Shown here one piece after another: positions 44,019 to 55,290 of a stretch of 64,000 nt of DNA. How positions within the stretch are numbered: position 1 is the stretch's first letter; every line of letters starts with the position of its first letter. Below the pieces are notes generated by a model that ran no database searches, was not told the origin of the DNA, and saw only the letters and a list, made by a program, of their open reading frames with translations. Made by a program: the position numbers and the translations under genes. Source of the stretch: Asterias amurensis (lineage: Eukaryota > Echinodermata > Asteroidea > Forcipulatida > Asteriidae); contig NC_092656.1 in the NCBI RefSeq assembly GCF_032118995.1, positions 22,030,965-22,094,964 of the forward strand, given 5' to 3'.

Positions 44019-47000
44019 CTAGGAGGAGGAGGCAGTCACTGAGTTGTCTTTGTACTTCCACAGAAGGATGATTCGCAGCAGACTGCTCACAATACCAGGG
44101 ATATTTGGAACCTGTGGAGTTGGGCAGGAGAGAAGACTGCTTTAAAGACACTGGACACTATTGGTAATTATCAAAGACCAGTCTTCTCACTTGGTGTATC
44201 TCAACATTGCATAAAATAACAAACCTGATTAATTTAAGCTCGATTGGTCGTCGGAGTTGCGAGATAACTATGAAAGAAAAAAATAACCCTTGTCACACAA
44301 AATTGTGTGATTTCAGATGCTTGATTTCGAAACCTCAAATTCTAAATCTGAGGTCTCGAAATCAAATTCCTGGAAAATTACTTCTTTCTCGAAAACTACA
44401 TCACTTCAGAGGGAGCCGTTTCTCAGAATGTTTTATACTACCAACCTCTCCCCATTACTTGTTACCAAGTAAGGTGTTATGCTTAATAGTTATTTTGAGT
44501 AATTACCAAAAGTGTCCACTGCCTTTAAAGGCAAAGTACGTACACTATTGAGTTTTGAAACCGTCCGATTGTTTTAATCCTTTATAAAAACAACTACCTC
44601 TGCCAAATAGCCACTCACTCACTCACTCGATCGCCCACAGGCAGACTCGAGTATGACTTTTCCCAAGTAATTTGGTCTTGCATGAGGGTGGTCAGTTTGT
44701 CTTTTGATTCTACACCGGGGTCCTTTTGCACCACCCCTGTGTAAGACATTTTCGATTCTTCCACTGTAACTGTAAAGTCATGCCTGTTTCACACAAACTG
44801 GGTCTAACAGTTATAAGAGGGCTGTAGTGAATGATTGTACATTGAGGTTTTGTGTTGTTGAAATTTTGCAAACAAAATTGAGTTAGCGTAAGAATTATCA
44901 GTTTCTGTCCCCACAAAATGGCTACATGTATGACAGAAAATTTTGTTGCCAGCTTTCCTGGGCAGTAGTATCAAGGCAGATGGGGAAACTTTGTGCGTCC
45001 AGAAGTATATAATGACTTATAAAAAGGAAAGTCAATGTACAAAGACTCATTGGATCTCACCTGAATGTATAAGTCATTCACGCATTTCCCGTATAACACC
45101 CAGAGAGATGACGCAATGAGAGTTGTGATGGTCAGCGGCAGAGAGATTCCTTTGGCAGATTGTGTACGAATCACCGTTGCCTGTAAAAAATGAAACAGTG
45201 ACAAGGGCTATTACAGGCCTGGAATTTGATCTTTGAGAGGGCAAGGCCAGTTTCATTTTGCAAAGGGCACTGCCATTTCAAAAACTTAAAGTTTATGAGA
45301 ACTTTTTTGAAGGGGCACCGAGGCCAAGACCAGATAAACTCAATATAAAAATGGAAACTCAATTTACAAACACTTGAGAGATTCAATATAAAAACACTTG
45401 GAAGACTCAATCCATACAACAGAATCTGGCTGACTTTATCAATTAAAAAATATTTAAGTACTTACTATTTCTGCTAATGGGGAAAAGTACATCAGTACAG
45501 TCACCGAAGAACAAATGAGGCCCAGTTGATTAAGGACGGCTTCAGAGGTGGAAGTGTAGCTGGTCAAGTACATGTAGAGGGTGACCATGGCAATAAATGC
45601 TGCAACAGTGCGCTGGAAAGGCAGCAACTGAGATGAAATACAGTACACAAATTCAAGTCACTTACAGACAGCTTTATGCAGTCAAGTCAAGGAGGTGAAA
45701 CTTCTTATGCTTTGACATAAATTTCATAAAAATTTTCAATTCTGGTTGTGAAGTCAAGGACTCTCAGAAAATTTAACATAATCACTATACTAGGTAAGAA
45801 CCTCATGGAGTGAGAAGACAAGAAAGTTTTTTTGGGATGAGAAAACCCCAGAGAATTAATTAAATTGTGTGTAATTCAATCCAAATAGTGCCCTCCGGCA
45901 AGACTCGAACTAGAATTTCAGAAGTAAAAGGCAAGGAAAGCTACAACTGCACCAACCTGACCCCTAATCAAATGTTTTCAACGCAATATAAGGGATGTGC
46001 AAGTTTCGTTGATTAGATAGCAAAGATCTTCAAATGCACGAGTTAGCTATATAGCAGTGTAATGATTCCGGGGTGGGGTATGGCTCTTATCAATTTAACC
46101 ACGCCGCCACTCTGGAATCTGAAGCCACAGGGGAAAGATGAAACATATGGGGGATTGTCCTTACACTCCACTAATGAGACCGCTGATGAGGCACATTGAA
46201 ATAAATCAACTGTTTCAAACAGAGGGTTGACATTAACTGCAAGGAACTACACAGTGTGTATTTTATTCAATCATGTTCAATTACAAAATGTACATAGCGC
46301 CCTTTCTGATTTAAACGGTACTAACTTAAAGTCATCTATTCATCCAATCAGAACGAAGGTAGTATTAAAAGCAGGATTTTCAAGAGCAGGGAAGGGTCCT
46401 GACCCCGGCCCCCCATGGGCCCACCCCGGGGATCTGTGCCTGACTGAAACAAACCTTTGATTTGGTGTAGAAGATGAATACTATCATGTAGGAGGACTGT
46501 AGAAAACTCCCCACACTGTTCACTATCATCAATGTGGAGTCTTGCTTCAGGTAGCCATAGAAAAACCACATTATGTTACTGGGGAAAAAAAACAAAAACA
46601 TTTACAATTTCAATTTCCTTGAACTTTACTTGGCATGTCAGAGCTCACCGGATTCCAGTTTTTGTATTTCTGATCAGCAGACTGCCTGGGCAGCCTGTGA
46701 ATATCACTACTACTAGTCACGCTTCAAATAGTTGCAACTTTTTTTATATCCCAAGATGCATTGCAGTATATTTTCGCTGCAGGCGCACGATTGTACTAAA
46801 ATTCCACTGAAATATGAAGTGCATGTATGCACTGCAAATGAAACCATTGTCATGAGCTTATTGGCCCAACACTAAAAGTTGTCGCTTGCCTTACGAGATA
46901 TGGCTGGGATTGTAGCTTTTGGGTTGCTTTTGAACTCTCTAAAGTTGTTGTTTTAATTGCTACTCACTTCATATTGGTCATGAGGAACGGAAGAAAGATA

Positions 47001-48076
47001 ACATTTTCTGTGCTTCCAGTTCTGATGATACCGAAACAGTCAGGGCTGCAGCAAAACAAAAACATAGTTGTTAGAAGGCTATTATAGTACAATCAATTTA
47101 CACTAAAATTTATCAACATTATTTACAAGTTCCCGAGTTCTGTGAAAAAAAATCACAGGCAAATTACTCGGGTGGGATTCGAACCCATGACCTTTTGAAT
47201 TCTAGGGCATTGTCTTACCACCTACAACCACCGAGATTGCCTGGGAGCTAGAGGCAGTTCAAACCAGTTGTAGTTTGCCACTTTGTTTGTCTTATTTAGG
47301 TTGTTAACTTTATTACATTTTTATTTATTTTTGCAGGGTAGACCCATGGTAAAAAAATCAATTGTGTTACATAATTAAAGGCTGTGGACACTTTTAAATA
47401 ATTAATAGCATAAAACCTTACTTGGTAATGAGTAATTGGGAGAGTTTGATGGTATAAACATTGTGAGAAACGACTCCCCTGAAGTGACGTAGTTATCGAG
47501 AGAGAAGTAATTTTCCACGATTTTGATTTCGAGACCTCAAATTTAGATTTTGAGGCCTCAAAATCAAGCATCTGGAAGCACACAACTTTGTGTGACAAGG
47601 ATAGCTGAATCCTTGGCCACACAAGTGGGCTAGTGACAAGGGTGTTTTTTCTTTCATTATTTTCTCGCAACTTGGACGACCAATTGAGCGCAAATTGAGT
47701 GAGAAGACTGGTCTTTGACAATTACCAATAGTGTCCAGTGTCTTTAAAATAAATAATACTAATAATGTCAGCTGTACCTTTACTTGTGCGTCAAACAGTA
47801 ACACTCAGTGTAGTACGTGCTAGCATATTTGTTGGCTTAAAAAAATAAATAGCATACTGCAAATGGTCAAATTTTGCTAGTGCCATAATTAATGCACATT
47901 GTCATGCAGTGCAGATGATTGTTTAAAATAATTACATTTTAATATTATTAATTAAAAATTTATAAATTAATATTTTTAAAATAAATTTATAAATTATGGA
48001 TGACTCACATTCCTGCCATAAACATCCCAATTGTACAGCAAATTGTGACATTCGATAAGAGCTGCACCCAATCCAT
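44019..48076 (-). CDS. SLC50A1: SWEET family sugar transporter
   Basis: Six exons with matching phase: 48009-48076 (ATG), 46968-47045, 46455-46578, 45466-45627, 45061-45180, 44019-44111 (TAG). They give 214 aa, about the usual 220 for animal SWEET1. The protein has seven hydrophobic segments arranged as two MtN3/saliva triple-helix repeats. Repeat 1 holds the MTNMNNIMWFFYGYL stretch; repeat 2 holds FSPLAEI, then TQSAKGISLPL and SLWVLYGKCVND, and the closing VPNIPGIV. These conserved Pro, Asn, Trp and Tyr-Gly positions define the family. Known role: facilitated glucose/sugar transport across plasma or Golgi membranes. It is head to head with RGP1 about 1.8 kb away. One MITE lies in its first intron and one just upstream of the last exon. 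Confidence 0.93.
44142..44528 (+). repeat. TTAA-bounded MITE, copy 7
   Basis: Starts TTAAAGACACTGGACAC and ends CACTGCCTTTAA. It sits in the last SWEET intron, 31 bases upstream of the exon 6 acceptor (transcript sense). Confidence 0.8.
47110..47265 (-). repeat. SINE family A, minus orientation
   Basis: The complement shows the B-box GGGTTCGAATCCCAC, 'gcctgtgattttttttcacagaactcggga' and the leader 'ctagctcccaggcaatctcggtggt'. It lies in SWEET intron 1. Confidence 0.6.
47375..47747 (-). repeat. TTAA-bounded MITE, copy 8
   Basis: It begins TTAAAGGCTGTGGACAC and ends GTGTCTTTAA. A small tandem duplication around 'gtgacaagg' (47597-47640) and a deletion near the right side distinguish it from the other copies. 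SWEET intron 1. Confidence 0.75.
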
Positions 48077-49857
48077 AGTTGCTTTTTGGTTGGATTCGAT
48101 TCGGTAAAGATTGGAGATTCCAAAAACGGCACCTTCCTAAGTTTGTCAAGAGCTAGAGTTTTGCAGACAGAGTGTGGAACCTCTATTGCTCCATGCTTAG
48201 TCAGTGCAGAGTGTGACTAACTAATGTGTGACAGACGTGTACGTGGCCGGCGTAGTCGGCTGTGACCGACTGGAACTATGGAACTTTATAAAAGTTTTAT
48301 CAAGTCAGAAGTCAGTTACACAATAACACTACCACAGCAAGATGTTAGAGTGAAAAATACCACTTTCTTTGCAGGGAATTACTGTGTGAAATTTCGCTCC
48401 TGCATTTAGCTTTCTGCTAGCACTACCGTACCAGTCCTGTTGTTGCATGCTGATGCTCTTCTGGCCGCCGTGCGCTGGCCGTGCGCTGAAAAACGTAAAT
48501 AATGCGAGAGGATTGTGGGTAGTTGACCTGAATTTCCGTTGACCTTCTTGTAGTGCATGGTTTCTGAGACCGTTTGGAGAGTGATAGTATTATTGCTTTA
48601 AACGCATCCGGTACCCTGCATACACACTCGATCGAGCGAGCGAGCGAGCGAGACACTCGACGACAAACATTATACGTGTTGACTGTGCTGTGGATGGACT
48701 GGATTGAAGGAATGTGATCCCAAGCAAAAATGTTGAAAAAAACTGTTTTCTACTTTTATTTTTAGACCTTTATACCTCGTACTCTACCCAGTGAGTTCAA
48801 TCGGTAAGTAACAAGTACATGATTCGCTCAACTTGTGCAGAACTGTGCATTTTATTGGCAAGAATTGAAAATTGCTTTATTCAATAATTCATTCAATTTC
48901 AATAAGTAATATTAATAACATTAACAATTCTAATTTGAAATTGAACTTTGTTTTATTAGATGAATTAAGTAACTCAATTTCATCTTATCTTTTTTATTTT
49001 AAGTAAGGAAACCATATATCTATCTGTGTCACAGGTTAAATGGGCCCAGTTTCATAAAGCCTACAGTCACACCACAGTCATTGATAATGAAAGTGTCTGT
49101 TGTAGCACTTTTGTGTCCGATCTGCACTGCATCAACAATCAAGCACCCTAGGCCTTACGTCCTGACTTAAGGATTCTGCCGAGTATCAACGTAAACATAA
49201 ACGTATTGTAACTGTTGATACATGATGATGTGAAGCACTTGTAAACACTTGCTAATATATGATAATAATTATATGATAGATGGCAGAAACTGGTTTGGAT
49301 AACTTTTCGTATGGTGCCACCACTTTTTCACTCGTGTTTACTTGCTTGAACTTACTTGAACTTACTTGAATCCACCGCACCATCACACAACTGGGGAGGA
49401 GACGGTGGTTCTGGTTACTGGGGCAGACAGCTTAGATAAGCTTATGTAGAGCCCCCCGTTGTTCTTTAGGAATTTATCCACATGTCCCGAGTTCCACATG
49501 TTTACAAAAAGGGATATCTCATTAATAAGGTAAATTAGATACACTATTATTTCATATCGAATGAAAAGTGGTGGTGCCATACAGAAACTTTTCCACAGGT
49601 TTCACCACGGGGGACCAGTGAACCAAAATATGTGTTTGCATCGTTGTGGCTAGTGCCCAACTCAATTTTTGCAAAGAATTTTTTTTCAAGCAACAGTTTC
49701 TGCTAAATAGCTTTACTAGGCCCTGATCGCTCTGCTGAGATTGTTATAAATAATATCATAATGAGGATTTTGATTTTTGTTCATACATTTCAAACTTATT
49801 TTCTATTCCCAGTTGTTGTAGGATAACTAACTAGTCGGCCAACCAGTCCGTGTGATC
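48077..49857. promoter_or_regulatory. Shared upstream region of SWEET and RGP1
   Basis: The divergent start codons are 1.78 kb apart. It holds a GCGA microsatellite (48631-48652). Repeats in the middle are sparse compared with the rest of the window. No core promoter motif can be assigned with confidence. RGP1 may have a non-coding first exon here. Confidence 0.35.
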
Positions 49858-52800
49858 ATGATTGACGTCAGTGCTAATCTAGTGAGAGGTGTCACTTTCT
49901 TGGCTGGGGAAGTGTTAGAGTGCAATGTCACATTCTCTTGTCCGGCAAACAGCTCTAATAGCACCAGCCCTGGGTGAGTATGCAGCGCTCTCCCTTAACA
50001 GTGGTCCACTTGCCAAATGGTAGTTAGACACCTGAGGAGGACCAGTAAAAGGCTCTCCAAGTGGTTCAGCTGGTTAAAGTTCAGTATTGAAAAGCGTCCC
50101 TGTTTCATGTTAAAAGCACATCGACTAGTGAAACAACTGGCGGGCTAGTGAAAAGACAAGATAGTTGCAAACTGGCCTAGCTGGCTAGTCATTGAACAAA
50201 GTTTACATCAAACCATGCTATGGGAATTTCACTTTAAGTTTAGTTGTGTCTACCCGAGTGGTATAGCCCACCGTACTCAACTTCTAGTGACTTGAAAAGT
50301 TCCAGCAACTCGACAAGTTCTACATGTAGCTCAAAGCAGTACGGTTTGAGTTTTGGTCGAGATGGTTATGCATAATTGCTGCTCATCACCAACTGAGTAC
50401 AAAATCTGAGTATCACCCAATCTCAAAAAAATCTTCTAAACACTCTTTTTTACAATTTCCTCCATTGGTTCTCTTTCTTCACACAGTGGTGTCCAATCCC
50501 TCGCTTGGGCAAGCGCCCAGCTCCATTGTCAATGTCACATCAGTGCCTCAAAGGTTATGTTGCCTAAAGTACCAATCAGCGAAAAGTCAGAGGAACTGGA
50601 GTTACTGCAGAGTTCTGGCAACACAAGCTTTGCACCCAGTAGGGGTAGGCGCTTTGATGTTTTGGTTTTTAACTTTTTAACATTGACTGAATAAATTCTT
50701 ATCTTATCTGTATCAAGAGACATCACATGTAATGTGGCCTATAGACCATGTGGCGTGTCATGGCCGAACAGTTAAGAGCGCTGGATTCAAGCTCTATTGT
50801 TTGATCAGCAGAGTGTGGGTTCGAATCCCGGTCGTGACACTTGCTACATAAAATTGGGGAGGTAGTGCTTTATGCTCTACCTGCCAGGCTTCGGACTGAT
50901 GATATCCAAGCCTACATCCGCATGGACTGTAAAAGGGGTAACCCTGTTTCACACTAAGGAGTAGGTGGCAACAGCCTCTGGAAAAAACAGTTGTAGCCCA
51001 CACCTTGAAGTGGCCTTCAGGCCTTGTGTGTCTGGCAACTTGCATAACAAAAAAATAAAGCTCCGGTGATCACTCAAACCCTATTACTTTTGCTGCACTT
51101 GGTTAGTGTCAAAACACCTGTATTAATGGACTGCCAAACAAAACTCATCACTGGGGGAACTCACTTATGGGGGGAAATATAAACAGTATAACAAAGTACT
51201 AACTCTTCAAACATACAAGCTTTTCTACACCTGCCTCACAATCTCTCGCCAAACTGGCTCTTTCCACAAAGTTTCCATAGTGAGACTACTGTAGAGACCA
51301 AACTCAAGAACCCTCTGTGATTTTATTTTTGTCAGGAGAGAAGGGGAACTGCATCCTGTCAACAGAGCCCAAGATACTCTTCTGCGATTTGAACCTTAAA
51401 CCTGGAGAAAGAAAAACATGTGAGTCAAAGGAAAATTTGATGCAACTTGATTCTGTCTTGATGTACGCTCCTCTCCAACAAGAGGTCCTGCCCGAAGGTC
51501 TACAACCAAAGTGTTATGACATGTACCGGGTAAAAATAGGGTATAAATGTGAGACAACCATGTGGGTAGACTCTTTTGAGAAGTGGTGGTTCCAAGCTGA
51601 ACCACAATTGAAAAGAAGTCTTGCATTTGACTGAAGACAAGAAGCAGTGTACACTATTCAAAATGTCAAGGCTGTTTCTCTGCTATGTTTTTTCTCGGAA
51701 ACCACCACTTCTCACTTGTCTCATCACAAAACAGCTATTTTGCCAATGTGGTTGTTACCTGCTATCTACTTTCTTACTGCACTAAAATGCCATTGGAAGC
51801 TTTAAACCTTACTGAGATACAGACCTGGAATGTCATCTTTGATAGGGCAAGGCCACTTTGGACACATCTTAAAAGTCTATGGGAAACTTTTGAAGGGGCA
51901 AATCATGAATAATTTTGGGCTTATGCTGATTTCAGCCATTTCTGTACGCTTTTGGTTTAATTTCTCTTGAACAATATTTCAAGTTGTCTAGATTGTTTTC
52001 GGAAAGGAGCGGGTAAAGATGCTCAGATAAGTTGTTTTAAAAAAAAATTGACTTTTCAATAATTATTTTCTGTAAACCTTTGCAGTCCTTTACCATGAGA
52101 CAATCCCGAATGATGCACCCCCATCCTACAGAGGGCAGGCTGTGAAGTACTCCTACAAGGTCACCATCGGCACGCAGCGAGTTAACTGCCCCATCAGGCT
52201 TCTCAGAGTACCATTCAGAGTTCTCTTTCTGTACGGTGAGTGAAGATGTTCGAGAGCCAAACACGATCAAGTATAGGACCATATTGAATATGATGTCACC
52301 ATTCAAATATCTGACCTACAAAATGGCGTGTGTGCGCATGTGCGTGCGTGTGTGCGTGCATGTGCCGTAAAAATCAAACTGGGAATGTTGCGTGCTGTGT
52401 GCCCAAGCTACCCTGGCTCTCAGAAGGCTTTTTCAAACATGCAGGTACCTATTTATACCCCACGTAAAGAGAAGCAATTGTAAAGCATCTTGCTCAAGGA
52501 CACAAGTGCTATGACTGAGATTCGAACACACACTCCGATGACTTAACCACCAGAACATGAATTTGATGCTCTTAACCACTGCCATGACATACGAATTCGT
52601 TCTGAACAGTTTTCCTTTCTGACTTTTCAGGTTTGGGTGACACCAGTTTGCCCGAGCAGGAAGACACGACAGCATCCAGTAATCCGTTCCTGGCCGAGGA
52701 GAGAACTCAGAACACCTTTCTTGATCTTGCCACCCAGGTTCTCAACACAGTCACCTCAAGGAAAAACCCAAGTAGGAAAAGTTCAGTTTTTAGTACACAC

Positions 52801-53870
52801 CAAACAGCACAATTAGCGCCATTAACATGATAGATAGGAAACAAGAAGAAATGTTCAGTTTCAGAAGTGGGAGGAAAATCCCAAATGGGGAAAACTCATG
52901 CAATCAGTTAGGGACTGAAAACCCAATCCACATGCAAGGGTCTGGTCTGAGGTTGGATTCGATTCGAGTCCACAGAGGTGAAAGGCAGCATACCTAATTC
53001 CCAGTAGGAAATAGGAAATTGAGAATGAAGAAAAAAGAAGTATTATTGACCAAAAATTAAATAAAGACTTTACAGGAAGAATACCTTTTGGAAGAGTAAA
53101 TGTATTCTAATCTTCTGTTTTGCAATAAAAATACTAAACAACCGACGTTTTGCAATAAAAATACTAAACAACCGACGTTTTGCAATAAAAATACTAAACA
53201 ACCGACATGTGAACAGTTATTCAAAGCGGTAACGCTTCTCGCAGTCAAATTTTGACATAAATTGTGTTATCTTTTTACATACCCATGTTGCTTCAAAGAG
53301 AAACGATTCTCAAAATTCTTTATACTATCAAACTCTGCTGAAGGGTTCTAACCAAAGGTTTTTATTGCCTTCAATTTAAAGAGTGATTACCCAACTTATT
53401 ACCCTCCCTTAAATCTATTTTGAGAAATCAAGTATTGTTTTGATAAAAATATAGGCTCTGAGACCCAACCAAATCTTTTCACAGCCAACACTCAACCTAA
53501 GAGATTTACATGGTTGTACCCGCAAGTTTACTATTTATTTATAGTTTCTTCTTATTTCTCCACACCATGCAAAGCTTCAAACAATACTTATTGTTTTGAT
53601 GTTTCAATTTGTAACTGAATCCTTTTCCGACAGATTCCTACAACATTAAGAACTCTGATGGTACTGTGGCTAGATTTTGTCTCTTCAAGCCGGCGTACAA
53701 ACTGGGAGAAGATATTATTGGAACCATCGAGTTCCCACCAAGCTGCACGGTACCCTGTGTACAGGTAAGTACAGGGAACCAGTGATGCTCTGTGGGCATT
53801 TTTTTAGTACAACAGGCTGCAGGGATAGCAAGCCAAGAATCAGGGATATGATGTCTTTGTTTTAACCGGA

Positions 53871-53901
<31 letters not shown>

Positions 53902-55290
53902 TGTATAAATTTTTACAAATTTTTATAATTAAGATCAAATTAAAAAAAACATGTAGATAAAACCATACAGAATGCCCCAGATTGCAGAGTCATCAACGAC
54001 AAATGTATGTAAGCTAGCTTCACGCTCACAAGCCTTCACGCCTTGCGCTCACAGTTCAGGCTTTTTTCAAACAGACTGTCTTATCCATGAAGAAAACATT
54101 TGTGCCTCTTTTAAACCCTTAGGTCGGAAAGTGTAATTATGTGATAATAATAAGCAGTTCTTGTACAGCGCATAATAAAATAAAGTTTCTATGCACTTCT
54201 GTAATTAAAAAGATGGGTTTCAAATGTATTTGTATTTTTCTACAGTATTCGGTGGTTCTTCAGTGTGAGGAGCACATAGCGGAGGAATGTAGGCGCAAAC
54301 CCCACCAGGGCGTGTCAATGTCATCCCACGGTCGGCACCAGGAATTCTGCCTCCATATGAGCAAGTCGCACATGGTCTTGCCAATTCCACTGCACGTCAC
54401 CCCCGGCTTCATTACGGACATCGGTAAGACAAGGATTGCCAGAGAGTGTCTCTCATAAAAATAACCGAGAGGAGCCTTAGGAAATCTTGTACTAGTATAG
54501 TATCTTGCCTGCCAGGAAGTGCACTGGAATGTTCCAAGTCTCATGACAATGACTAGAGCAAGCTCGAAATGTTGAGATTAATTAAGAACTCACTCTGCAG
54601 CAGTGATGCTAAAAACAAGAACTTCCCTCGATCTAAAGAGACCTACCTTCTGTCCAGGTAGTGTTTAATAAAGCAGGACAGTTCTTTTTAGAATAGAGAA
54701 ATCTCCATAATTTCACAAAATTTGCACTGCGGCAGTTGTACATGTATATCTCAGACATGCAACTTGCTTATTGCCCCAAAAAGACGAAAGGACTGTTTAC
54801 ACTAAACTTTTGTACAATGGTTTTTCAGTTTTCTATGGCACTGTTTTGAAAAGTAAAAGAGGAAATCGGCTGATCAACTGAAAAGTTGCATGCCAGATAT
54901 AATAATAGCAAGACAATTTCCAAAAAGAACATAGTAGACCCAGCAAGTACATGTAGTTCTACACATTAACCAAATATACAAGTTCAAACTCACTCTGTTT
55001 GTGAACGATTGTCCCATAAACCAACCCTTTTTAAAACATCCTTCATCTTTCTTTTTTTAGTTTGCTTGAAATGGAGGCTTCACTTCGAGTTCATCACCGC
55101 CAAGGATCCATCACCAGAACATGTGATCCCAGCAGACCAATCAGAGATTGCCATGTGGCAGGGTCCCAACTTCCTGAGCGTGGATACGCTGGTCTGGAAT
55201 CTGCCCATTAAGATCCTGCCAACGAACCCCATGAATGCGTCAACGAGAACCGCGCTGGCGACAAGAACGCCCACATCTCTAACTGTGTGA
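49858..55290 (+). CDS. RGP1: RGP1, subunit of the RIC1-RGP1 Rab6 exchange factor
   Basis: Eight exons in phase: 49858-49973, 50487-50644, 51336-51419, 52086-52235, 52631-52771, 53634-53764, 54246-54423, 55061-55290 (TGA), giving 395 aa against 391 in human. Landmark stretches follow human RGP1 closely: the N-terminal [65 protein letters not shown], the NIKNSDG region, GRHQEFCLH and the C-terminal LKWRLHFEF and DLPIK-like [11 protein letters not shown]. Known role: with RIC1 it activates Rab6 at the Golgi for retrograde transport; the fold is arrestin-like. All introns contain SINE or tandem-repeat debris but the coding frame is intact. Confidence 0.95.
50748..50965 (+). repeat. SINE family B
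   Basis: The head 'tgtcatggccgaacagttaagagcgctgg', with the A-box and the B-box GGTTCGAATCC, then 'cggtcgtgacacttg'. RGP1 intron 2. Confidence 0.65.
52400..52600 (-). repeat. SINE family B, minus orientation
   Basis: The complement reads 'gtcatggcagtggttaagagcatc', a degraded B-box 'tgtgttcgaatctc' and 'cacttgtgtccttgagcaagatgc'. RGP1 intron 4. A GTGTGCGTGC microsatellite (52325-52370) adjoins it. Confidence 0.6.
53115..53207. repeat. Three tandem units of 30 bp
   Basis: Three almost identical copies of 'ttttgcaataaaaatactaaacaaccgacg'. RGP1 intron 5. Confidence 0.85.

Noticed and set aside
45454-45648. Small stand-alone membrane protein
   Set aside because: It is exon 4 of the SWEET gene with flanking intron.
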